Below are positions 26,401 through 37,570 of a stretch of 64,000 bases of DNA, piece by piece. Origin of the DNA: Sphagnum compactum (Eukaryota > Bryophyta > Sphagnopsida > Sphagnales); NCBI GenBank assembly GCA_965153455.1, contig OZ234500.1, positions 15,065,579 to 15,129,578 of the forward strand. The letters are read 5' to 3'. A program made the position numbers and the translations under genes. Within the stretch, counting starts at the first letter, position 1, and the number at the start of each line of letters is the position of its first letter. The notes beneath the pieces are model-generated. The model was not told the origin of the DNA and did no database searches. It was given only the letters and a program-made list of their open reading frames with translations.

Positions 26401-28246
26401 ATATTCCAATGAGGTTTTTTTTTCAATTTTGTGATATAATTTTCTTTTCAAAAAAATTTAAAGCCAAAATTAGTCAAATGTACACTTGAAAAAAAAATTC
26501 TCAATTTTTTGGGTAAAAAATCCATATCATTGGTTCCAATGGGTAAAATGGTGAAAGATTCTTTGCTAAAGACTGCTAAGAAATCTATTCACACATATTT
26601 TAATCTTTGCTATTTGGAACACACAGTGATGTACATTGAAAAGGGTATATTAAACTATTGAAAAATCATTTAACCCTATATTAAACTGATAACTCTATTC
26701 ACACCTATTTTAATCCTTACTACTTGGAACACACAATGTACATTGAAAAATGTACAACCCTATATTAAACTATTGAAAGATCATTAAACCCAAAACCCTG
26801 ACTGGGCCTACTTTATTATGCCTTATGAAACTGTGCCAATGGCACACACTCCATTGGCCAGCTCTTCAAGGAGCCTCTCTTGCTTCCATAAGAAGAGGGA
26901 CCCCACTAGCCAGGGGATGTTATCCACATCAAGCCTAAACAATTGAAGCCTCATTATTGCCTTGAAAGGAGGTCCAATCACACATGCCAAAAACTTTAGG
27001 TTATGCTTTGAAACATAGATCAATAAATCCAATCAATGGTTCAATCCAAAGGGCACTTACGAAAACTGCTCAATCTTAGCAAAATTTGTACACAAAGGTT
27101 TTGAGATCTTGTTGTTGATGAAGGCAAGTCTGAGTCAAATTCTTAGCTCTTATGTATGATTTTTTTTCGTAAATATACCCAATTCAAGGATCAAGCTGGT
27201 AGGTTCAAAAGTTGATGCCTGACCAAAATTGGCTCTAATATGTTAACCAGTGTTGGGCGGGTGTATATTCTAAACCAAACCCTCATGTTGAGTGTTTGAC
27301 TAGGTACATGGGTTGATAACAAGTGAAGGTCATATTTTGAAAGACAACGATGTTAGTGGGTGAGCGGGCAAGCAAGCAAACATGAGGAGGTGAACCTGCT
27401 TAGGTGAGCACGAAGGAATCTTATAGTATATTTCATGCCATGTCATGGATTATTTTTAGTATATTCGTTTGTCACATGGATATTATTAAGCAACGTAGTG
27501 AAATATTCTGTCACGTCACATAATATTTTGTGACTTGGCAAAATATTTTTTGACAAACCATGGAATGTTTTGCCACGTCACATCCATGGTTTGTTTTGAG
27601 ATGAACAATGACTTATTGATTCTGAACATGGGTTTGGCCAAGAAAGCTATTGAGAGCAACATTGTGTGAACGTTTGAAAGCATTATTGTTAATTGAAATA
27701 TGCATTTTATCATCCTTCATGCAACCAATACTCCAAATGTTTAAGGCTCTTGGAAAATAATTAAAATATTTTCAAAAATGTTGAAATGGGTGAAAATTGC
27801 ATACTTCAGAAATATTCGATAAATATTAACTTTTCAAAGTATATTAAATATTTGACAAACATGTGTTGAAATGGCTGAAGTATTATACATAAATATACAT
27901 CACTTTACAATGACTGAAAAATTACAAAATGGAGAAAAAAACCAATGTGCCAAAACTAGTATCTAAACTTACTACATAGTCCTGCTAGCTACAAAAAGGT
28001 TTATGAATGAAATTTTGATGTACTATCACAAGAATTCAAAAGCTTTAAAGCTCTTCAACAAACGTTGAAATTCATCATAACTCCATGTGTAATGATGAAT
28101 GAACTCTTCTAAGAGCCCACAAAACATGATCATTTACAAGACATGATACACATGTTTACATTGCACATACATCCCACAACCACACAAAGAACCTGCCAAC
28201 ATTGTGACAAAGTAAACACATGAACATCTAGGGAAATTTCCAATAG
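26401..28246. other. AT-rich, probably retrotransposon interior; no gene seen
   Basis: A local duplication is visible: ACACCTATTTTAATCCTTAC..TTGGAACACACA near 26.7 kb repeats the sequence at 26.59 kb. Small ORFs have no recognised motif. A run of TGTCACGTCA / GCCACGTCACA-like words lies at 27.4-27.6 kb. Confidence 0.3.
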
Positions 28247-29436
28247 TCACATCGTATCATTTGTCATTTGAAATAATATTATAAATGCGTCCATACCCAA
28301 GTGAAAGGACATTGACAATGGGGAAAACAATGCATTGGGTAAGTAAAATGCCAGTTTCCCAATTGTTGGTGTGTTGTTTTGAAGACGGAAGGCTGTCTCA
28401 CATTCTTGCCACCATGAGTTGTAAGCCAACAACTTACATTGGCTAGCCACACAATGTTGTGAGCATTCATAGCAAGCACATGTGAAATGCTTGAATTAGA
28501 CAATTAGGAACCAAATAAATTTCGAGCATGGCTACAATCAAAGGAAAACCTCGCTTCTTCTAAAGTTATTACCTCCTTTTGAATTAAGTCAATACCTTCT
28601 TGGATGGGCCATATAGTTAGAACTGAAAGCCTAACAACTACATATTTTCACGTTGTCCCACTAACACAATGCCTCAGATCATCAAAACAAAACCGATGCA
28701 TGTGGTGCTCCAATGATCCAATGTGAAATTGTACCAAAAACCCTAAGTAACATGGAACATGAATTCCACTTATAAATTCTAAAAGGTTGATTTTTGTTTT
28801 GCATTTGAGCCTCATGGTTTTATGGAATGCAGAACATTGAATCGTAGAACTAGGTGGGCAACATTCAATCTACCACTAACCATCAACACAAATACTTTCT
28901 TTCAACTCCATGCCACCTCGAAATACTAAAGGTAAACAAACACTGGAACTACAAGGCAATTGTTGCATGCCTAGATTCTTGACAATATTGGGTTGAACAA
29001 CAAGAACTATTACTTGTGGACAAGAGAAATTCACACGGTTATGACAATGAAAATCGTTGTTTGCACTAGGAGGACAATTAACGGGTTGTTTGGTAGATCT
29101 AAAAACCTCCTCCCCCTCGAGATGTGGAGTGCGATAAGAGAAGGAAGATCCGGACGTGTAATTTACCACATCAACCACTAATTTAGCAAGATCATTAGAC
29201 TGTTGGGCCCTCTTCAACAACAATTCATTCCTATCAGGCCCATGACCAGGTAGACCCCTTCGCAAATATTGTTTATACAATGTAGATTGTTTAAAAGCTC
29301 GAATGTAATTGTCAGACCTTGTTGTGTACATATTAGTGATGCGATTCCCTGATTGCTGCAACCAAATGTTATGCACAATTTTGGCTAGATTACAAGTGGG
29401 CATGTCCTCCCACTCCTCATCATTAAACTTTTGCAA
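28247..29436 (-). pseudogene. C-terminal part of a MULE-like transposase
   Basis: The 186-residue ORF at 28876-29436 contains EEWEDMPTCNLAKIVHNIW, LQQSGN, DNYIRAF, GPDRNELLLKRAQ, PHLEGEEVF and VNFSCPQ. I recognise this pattern as the region downstream of the catalytic part in a transposase family widespread in seed-free plants; the MULE assignment is inference. The ORFs down to 28247 (LTTHGGKNVRQPSVFK) may continue it in a shifted frame. The matching catalytic part lies at 35.94-36.47 kb on the same strand, so the gene seems to have been split by inserted DNA. No start codon or transcript signal was identified. Confidence 0.55.
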
Positions 29437-30339
29437 ATCAAAGGAAAAGAAGCATAAACAAAATCTAAAATGTTACAACAGAGAAAGAGATAGACTACAA
29501 ATGGAAGCTTAGTGAAAATGGACAGCTTACAATTTGGAATGCATAGAAAGGATGGGAAGTGTTAAGGGGGTAGGATGAGTATATGATTTTGGATGAACAA
29601 GGCAGTTAGGATAGGGATTGATCAGGGAACTTTGTTAGTTTGAATTTTGAACTTTTGTTGTTTTGATCATGATGATGTGATTTGGGATAGTTCAAAAGGT
29701 GAGAGTTTTGGAGAACAAGTGAGAGGGAGAAGATGAGACATGGAGTTTAGAAAAGAGTAGGAGGAGCTATAGGTACTTACAATAGAAAACCACAGATTTT
29801 GTTTTGATATAGCACAAATTTTAACTGTTTTTTGAATTTTTTAACAAAACATGGGATTATGTTGTAATTTGGATTCATGTTTTCAATAATACAGAGAAGC
29901 ATAGACTTCTATAGTGAATTCTATGTTCATCTTTCGTGTGAATTTTTTGTAGTATCAGATTATGATGAAATGAATTGTAATTTTGTTTTTAAAGTTTTTT
30001 ACAATGTATTATGAAGTGTAGATTCTAGTATATGCAATAACCATAAATTTGATGTTGGAATTATGGTAGTGTTAAGTATGTTGGGACTTAAGACGAGAAT
30101 AGTGAACATATGCATGTGAAATGCAAATATGTTGTTATAATAATGTGAAATATTTTGTAAGAATTTAAATTTCACTTATACCATTTGACGACCATCTTGT
30201 TGGGAATTTTTTTTCTGTTCTTTTCTTCAGTAATAGGAAGGTTCTCTACAAATCTTGTTGTATACTGTAGATGAGAGTGTTCAAACAAATAATGTTGTTT
30301 TTCTTCAATTCAGAACTTAACAGGTATGTTAGAAAGTAC

Positions 30340-33300
30340 TAAAGGTCTACACGGTTGACGCCATAAGGATCGCAAAACGATTTACAGATTTTAAAGACAA
30401 AGAATTATAAAACAAAATGAATCAGATGGTGACCCAAAGTTTACAACGACAATTGGATTTGGAGGGAAATCGGCAAGTTATTGAAAGTAAAAAAAAAATA
30501 CAATTTTGAAACTAGAAAGGAGTATGTAAGGCTTACAAAAACCCCATATCAAAATCTGATGTTGGATAGACAAGTTTTGAGAACAGAGGAAAGGCTTGTG
30601 GGGCACATGTCATTTCTACCACTTCTTGTGGTATGGTGGGATGTATGGACTTGGGGTCTTTAGAGAAGGCACAGTTCTAGACGACGATCTCCATGGATAA
30701 AGATGTGGTTGATTACTCATTCGAATGAGCAAATGTAATATACTTCTCAACCGCAATTTGTGGCTCAGAGTCGTTGAAATCAAAATGGAGCAGGGATTTC
30801 TGTAGTACTTGATCAACCGCAAGAAATCTCAAGTCAAGACTCGGTGATTAGCCAAGGGAAGGATGTTATAAGAGGTATACAACCCAGGTTTGTGTATCAA
30901 TTTGCATCTCCAGATTATTATGAACCAGTGGAACACTAGGAGGTGGATGAAAACACCAATGTTGATGTGTTTGAGGAAACTGAAGAAAATTACCCACGAT
31001 CATCTAAGTACGCAGAGGCACATGTGAATGCATTGGATGAAGTACCGTAATTATACTCACATCAAGGGAATCCATAGTTAGATCAAACAAAGTACACAAC
31101 CAAAACATGGGATCATGAATTTGTGGATTCGGAGATGATTATGTTACTTTCAAAGGTTTGTGCATTCCATGAGGAAAAATGACATGTAATCATGGATTGT
31201 CCTTTCGTGCCTTTTCACATCAGAGCATGTATTGCTAAGCATGTGGAGTTACAGAATGTGGCAGGAACATTAATGGATCAACCATAGGAACAAGAATCAG
31301 GAATTCATGTAGTTCAAAACAAATTTAGAGGCATGGAGTTGGGAAGCTAATTGGGACCACAAAATCGATAAATTTGTCCATCTATTCAGACCATGAGTAG
31401 AAAACCAGAGGGGTATTCACATCCACATACTACACCACAGTGGATATTAAGGGGTAACCGCAGATTAGAACATCATTGATTTCTCATCAACACAGTTTCA
31501 CCAATAATGTCAGAAGTGGTAGTTGTTGAAACCTGGAAACAACACGTTGGAATAAGATTTACTCAATCACTTGATGTAAGTATAACAACCACATGAGTGG
31601 AAATGGTTGTTGTGCTCAACATAGATGTTGTCAAAAGGGGAGTACTAATTGGATTTACAACAAAATTGGGTAGCGAATCAAGCGGAGTCTCGGCAGTAAG
31701 GAATTTGAGTCGAAGTTTGGCATTAACGGCAACTACTATTGGACTTGTTGGCACGCCTCAAATGGTGTTTACTAATCTGATAACGACTACTCATGTGAAC
31801 AGGACTGCAGATCAACCACTGATGAATTCAATGGATGCTAGAAGGTATAGATGTCGTAAATCCAAAAGGAGGATACTGGAAACCATTTGTTATAATTGTA
31901 CCAGTTCTTGATCATAGAGATGGCCATTATGTTAAACCAAACAATGTAGCTCTTAAGTATCCTAATTTCAAAAAAAATGTTGATCCAGATGTTCATGTCA
32001 GAGTGTTCAATTTTGTAGTAAAAGCAAATGCAGAGACTTCTGAAAAATATATCATCAATGCATTTAGCTATATGCTAAAAGATATGGCATCAAGCTGGTG
32101 CCATAATTACATGTCAGAATTTCCTAATATACTTTTTCAGAGCTTATACAAGCATTTTGCAAATGTCATCGGAAGACTTAGAATGACGAGCAAATATACA
32201 TGGAGCTTAAGAACATGAATCAGGAGGAGATTAAGAGGGTGGAGGTTTACTATCAGCGGATTTAGAAGTTGGTTCATGGTTTACAAGTGCCAACCACAAA
32301 TAGTTTTTTAACTATTGTGTTTAGAGCATGTTTGCAATCATATTTCAAAATTGCAACTACAAGGATGAAATGGTCAACATTACAACAACATAAGGAGGTG
32401 ACAATGTTGTGTGAAGAAGGTATGACTACTGTAGAAACAAGGAGTGCACTGTCAGTACCATAGAGTACCAAATAGGCAACACCAGCAAAAACACAAAGTA
32501 ATACAGGGAAGATTGACTAACATTGCACAAATTTTGGGATGACAAATCACAATGTGGAGACATGTAGAAAGAAGAAAGAGCAGACCACAGTGGCAACCAC
32601 AAAGGCAACACAACCAAATCAAAAAACAAAGAAGACATCTTCATATGCATGTCACATTTGAGGTTTGAATGGACATAAAATGATAGATTGTCCAAAGTTT
32701 GTTGAGATGTAGAAAAGGTTTCATGGGAAATTTGTGATAGTAGTAGAGGTTCAACCTATTGCTAAGACACAAACAGTCATTGCAGATGTGAATGTGGTGG
32801 ATGTTAATGTTACCACAAGAAGTAAAGTAACTGAAGAACAGGTGTTCAAGGATAGAAAGCTAAGAAAAAAAAATGTTACTAGCTAGGAGAAAGAAGAGTT
32901 ATTGAAGCAATCAATGGTGGAGACAATTCAACAGATTTAGAAAACACAAACCCAGACGAAAAGGCCATCCACATCCATGGAAGGATGGAACACAACCTAG
33001 CCATGTATGCCAAATACTGTTCTATGGACACACAAAATATTAGGAAGTAGTGAATTCACAAGGGAAACTAATCATAATAGAAGAGATTTTTTTGGACATT
33101 GGTAAGCAGATGTTAGAAACAAATTATACTTTGAACTTTGGACAATTGCTTCAAATAACTTTTGAGCTAAAAAGATATCTTTGGCAAAAGCTAAAACTAG
33201 AGAAAACTTAGATTGTAAGTAAAACAACCACAAATAAACAAGTTGGTTCTTCAGTACCAGAAGTAGGGACGGGACAACAGATGTAGCAATAGATAATCAT

Positions 33301-34250
33301 ATGGCAATTATCCAAGTACAAATTGGGAAGAATGCAATAGAGGATGTGTTGCTGGATGGAGGTCCTGAAATTAATATTATCACATAATAGTTGAGATTGA
33401 AGTTGGGGCTTCCAAAGCCTAAATTTGCACCATATAATTTAAGGATGGCAGATCAAACAACCATAAAACCAATGGGGTTGATAAGAAATCTAAAGATATA
33501 TGTTCATGGCATTCTTTACATAATTATGTTTATTGTATTTCAGAATAATGTGGTAGATTATAGTTATTCCATGTTGTTGGGGAAACCATGGTTGAAGGAT
33601 GTCAAAGTGGCACATGATTAGGGAAGTAACATTGTTACCATACAAGGGAATGGGACAGTCAAAACAACTACAGTTACCAAACATTTGGGAGGTGAAGTAA
33701 GAAAACCAGAAGTGTTATTATGTTACAATTATTAGAATGGCATCACAAATGAAGAAGAAGATATCATCTCTGTTATAGAGCCAAAATTGTTTTCCATAGG
33801 AACAATCAGTTTACCTGAAACAATTCAATTTGTGAAAACCACAGATGTGGGGATCATGGATACAAATTTGAAGACTATTATTTCAAAACAAGGATATGAA
33901 GTACAAAACATAGAGAAGAAAATACCTGGTAACAGATATGAGCCAGAAGTAGCTCTAGAGGATAAGGTGTGTTTAGATATGTACTACAAACATCAACCAA
34001 GGAGTGTTGTAGTGGATGAAATTCTAGCAAAATTGAAGCACAAAAATTGCAAATAGTTAGATGGACGTTAGCTGAAAATCAACAATTGATGAAACTCAAT
34101 CTAGAAACTAATGTAAAACCACAGATGGTGAATATTAATGCATAGTTTGAAACATGTAAGGTGCTAGAAATGGAATAGTTGTTGAAGGAATTCAAAGATG
34201 TTTTTGCATGGTGTGAGGTGACTTCCTATCCTTCTGCTCCTGATTCTACA
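30340..34250 (+). mobile_element. decayed Ty3/gypsy retrotransposon (gag and protease; RT and integrase absent)
   Basis: Several interrupted + strand frames form a polyprotein. 31.1-31.4 kb has a zinc-finger-like CAFHEEK...MDC and VELQNVAGTLMDQP. 31835-32218 is a retrotransposon gag domain (YPNFKKNVDPDVHV, FSYMLKDMASSWCH), which after a frameshift continues as ELKNMNQEE and KLVHGLQVP (32.2-32.46 kb). 33.3-33.6 kb is an aspartic protease (IGKNAIEDVLLDGG, then PYNLRMAD and YSMLLGKPWLKD) in which the catalytic D-S/T-G is D-G-G. It ends at EFKDVFAWC (34.2 kb), which normally opens the reverse transcriptase; that domain is missing. Numerous stops show that it is dead. It lies inside the split transposase of 28.2-36.5 kb. 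Confidence 0.7.
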
Positions 34251-35160
34251 AGGTGATTATACCTGGAGGTACATATGCTATTAGTGAAGGGAAAATGCAA
34301 AGTGTATCTTTAGATTTTGAATTGTGTTTATAGTTGAAAACCAATAGTTTGCCTCCTATGCATCATTTATGATTTGGAATTGATAAATATATTTTCAAAG
34401 TTCAAACTTTCCAAATCCTAGGTTCAGCCTAGACTTAAGCCGCACTTTTAATAAATCATGTAAGCGAGTTACGTATTATTTCTGCCAGAGCTCGTAGACC
34501 AATTGCTTTAATAGAAAAATCATTTGTAAAACGCACGTAGTTTATTCGCCGAAAATTGATGTCTTACGAGTGGCCCAGACCAAAGTTTCGTACTGTTTCA
34601 ACTTTGGTGCTATGTGTCACGGTGTGGTCAAGGGAAGCTGAATAAAAAAAAATCAATTTTTTGCTGCACCCTTCTAGCTTTTTTCGCCCTGAAATGGAAT
34701 TTGAAATTGTCCTTTAATGTTTCTAGTATTTTGATCAAGGTGCTACATATAGTTTCCTCATAACCACCGTTCTTCAAACCAAGATGAGGTGAAAGTTTTT
34801 TATAGGTAGTAATTCATAGATTGATGTCTTTTATGAACAAAAAAAGCCTTTTGCCTAAAACTGTTTTCTCTGACAATGTTTCCAAAGGGCACATATGGTT
34901 TTTCAAAATGCTCAACTTAATTAAAGTGTCCACATTGACCAAAAGGATGTTCACTTTGATTAAAGGCATGGGTCATGAAAGACACATGGTTCTTTTGGTT
35001 GGTCTTTTTGAATGAAGTGACCATTTCGACCAAGTGTTGAGTCATACATCTAGTCAAAAAGGACAAATTTTTAAAATGGTCCATCAAGATGCCCATGGCT
35101 TAGTAGAATCAACCCATATTGAATGGCCATGCTTAGTCAAATTGGCCATATTAATTTGGT
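34251..35160. other. no gene seen; junction of nested repeats
   Basis: This stretch follows the truncated gypsy element. From about 34.9 kb it has repeated GACCAAAAGGA / TTGGTCAAA-type words that recur, partly inverted, at 35.78-35.93 kb, suggesting an old foldback structure around the tetranucleotide tracts. Confidence 0.3.
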
Positions 35161-35169
35161 TAGCTAACC

Positions 35170-35420
35170 TACTTGCTATGCCTACTAAAGTACCTACCTA
35201 CCTACTTACCTACCATCTACCTACTTATGTCCTATCTACTATTTACCAAAGTTACATATTTATCTACCTACCTACCTAAATTCTATTTATCTATCTACCT
35301 ACTTAATATTTATTTACATACCTATCTATAGTTTACATAAATAGATATGAACATTTAAAAACATAGGTAAGTAGGCATGTGTACCTACCTATCTACTAAA
35401 TAGGTACCTATTAACCTACT
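35170..35420. repeat. (CTAC)n-rich tetranucleotide tract
   Basis: Degenerate CTAC/CTAT units (ACCTACCTACCTACTTACC and similar) run for about 250 bp. The complementary GGTAGGTAGG tract occurs at 35.67-35.72 kb, so the two form inverted arms around the SINE-like unit. Confidence 0.8.
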
Positions 35421-35499
35421 TATGAAAAAAATTGAAATTCCAATGTTATTATACACATTGACAAAAAATTTCATGAATGCATGTATCATGTTATTTTAC

Positions 35500-35660
35500 A
35501 AAATGGTGGGGTGGTTTGATGGCCAAGACATTGGTGTGGAACCAAGGAAACTGAGGTTCAATCCCCTTTACCAAGATATACTATGTGGAGTATGTATATT
35601 CGCATATATACTTTGTACATGTGTGTAAATGTATAATACCTAAGGGGGTTATGGATAGAT
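35500..35660 (+). mobile_element. SINE-like element with tRNA-type promoter boxes
   Basis: A box-A-like TGGTTTGATGG (35512-35522, one mismatch to TRGYNNARNNG) is followed by a perfect box B GTTCAATCC (35556-35564). This spacing is normal for RNA polymerase III promoters of tRNA-derived SINEs. The segment does not fold as a complete tRNA and lacks an obvious anticodon arm, so a SINE head is more likely than a tRNA gene. Confidence 0.45.
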
Positions 35661-35939
35661 AAGTAGGAGGCCATGGTGGGTAGGTAGGTCATGGATGGGT
35701 GGGTAGGTAGGTACTTACTAATGATTTATTTTTTATATTTTTATATTTACAAATTGATCTATTTTTTTAATTAATTTTTTTTGGTTACCCAAATTTTTGT
35801 CCAATTTGACTAATCAAACAGACCATTTTATGGTCAGTCAAGTTGGACGTGTTCAAGTTGACTTGTGTAATATGACTAAATGTCAAAATGACTAATTCTT
35901 GGTTTAATTTTATAGTCAAATAAATCGTGACTTCTTATA

Positions 35940-36471
35940 GTGCCAAGGGACGTGGCATTCTTGTATTGGTGGCAAAGAGCCTTGTGTTCATCTTGCAACT
36001 TAGGTCTAATAAGTTGTTTGGTGTGTTTATCAAATGATTGAATTCAATGGAATAAACAGGTGCACTCCTTATCAACCATCCTGATAGAGGGGTCCCCTAA
36101 ACCATAAACAATTCTGACCATATTCTAATTGGCTTGTGCACTATCAACCATGAATCCTTTGAAATTCGGTTTTGGAAACCTATGTTTCAACATCGTTTCA
36201 TTAAGTTTTGTCCACATAAATCATTGAATTTTGGTGTCCTCAAACCACAAACCACTATGGTCAACACTTTACAATACACATGATTGTACACATGACAAGC
36301 CATAGTTGTCCAGCCAGCAACACACTTCACATGATTAAACATGATCCAAACGTTCTGTAAATCCCTGCATGTTGCATTTATGTGACAAGGCTGACTCCAT
36401 TCCCGACACGATTTATCAACATCTTGAAAATAAACACCTTTTGGCCATGAACTTGTCATGGAAAGCGACAC
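35940..36471 (-). pseudogene. catalytic part of a MULE-like transposase
   Basis: The minus-strand frame reads KSCREWSQPCHINATCRDL, VWIMFNHVK and GWTTMACHVY. It then continues below 36187 as NFKGFMVDSAQAN, VRIVYGLGDPS and CTCLFH, ending in QDEHKALCHQYKNATS. D in FMVDSAQ fits the second acidic residue of a DDE transposase, and the C-x2-H of CLFH fits MULE enzymes; these roles are inferred. An in-frame TAG stands where a Trp would be expected after SAQAN, and another stop follows CLFH, so it is dead. The next part of the same protein is found at 28.25-29.44 kb. Confidence 0.6.
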
Positions 36472-36744
36472 TCCTAAATGTAGTCATACTGATTCTTGGA
36501 TTTCAATTCAAGGATGCTATCAATATAGCCACCTCCTAAATGATGTTTGAAAGAAGGGGTGGAAGAGGGCATAGCGTGATAGGGCAATAACTTCATGCAA
36601 ATAGGTGGAGGATAGCAGTTACATCCAAGGTCAAAAGAAGCACATTGGAACATGGTAATGAGTGTTAGATCAATGATAAAATATGTAGTCCATACTTTGT
36701 ATTAATCAAATCATGTGAAATATTTTTGTGATGAGATTTTAATT

Positions 36745-37570
36745 GACGCGCTCCTTGGTCCCGGGGTGAACCCACTTGAGGGTTCACCAATGTGAAGTTG
36801 CGGAAAGTTGGGACCGAAGGGCACGCTCCCGACTTCCAACTCTAGAAAGGGGTAGAGGGTTGAGTTGGAAGCCCCGGGATTAGACTAGGAAGAGGGACTA
36901 GCTTAGCTTGTGTGAATCTGCATCCAAAAACCAACCACAAGAGGTTAGTTTAGCATTCGGGACACCCTTGGGTGTTGGGACAAGCCACGGGCATTTGGAC
37001 ACACAAGACTCACCACGGCCCGGATTCGGGGGAAGCCACCACCTTCCCCCTTATAGTATTCTCTGCAGCTCGCCACGGAGGCTACATCCAAATGGCACAT
37101 TTTGTTGGGACTCCCGAAATGGAGTCCCGAAACTGTCCCGGCGGGACTCCCGGAACTTTGGGCGGCCATAACTCCCGACTCCGGAGTCCGATCGCGACGA
37201 GGTCTAAACCAAAGTTGTAGCCCTCGTCGAGATCTTTCCAACGCCATGTCGCACTCCCTCAGGCGACGTCGGGAAAGGGTCGATTCCTGACTTTTAGTGG
37301 TCGGGAGTCAAACTGCCAGTTTGACTCCCGGCCCTTCTTTTGCCCATAACTTGGGCTGCAGATATCCGAATGGCCAATGCGAGGCCATTTTCGATATCTA
37401 CGTTTCAAGACCTTTCCAATGACACCAAGAACACATCAAGGCGAGGTGTTTTGGGCCTTGCTGTCGCGCTCTAAACATTCGGGAGTCCCGGGGGACTCCA
37501 AACCTCCAACTTTTCCAAGTGTTGGGCTTCACCCCCACACTTGGCCAAAGTAGGGTTGCGACATTAATAG
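36745..37570. mobile_element. GC-rich island, probable solo LTR or retroelement fragment
   Basis: This 0.8-kb block is clearly richer in GC than everything around it. It is full of the words GGGACTCCCG and GGAGTCCCG in both orientations. Phrases such as CCATAACTCCCGACTCCGG and CCCATAACTTGGGCTGCAGA are of the kind seen in plant LTRs. ORFs here lack protein motifs. Terminal TG..CA and a target duplication were not fixed, so the call rests on composition. Confidence 0.35.

Noticed and set aside
36908-37290. Overlapping ORFs on both strands in the GC-rich block as a gene
   Set aside because: Long ORFs are expected by chance at higher GC content. The sequence is made of inverted GGGACTCCCG words and has no domain.
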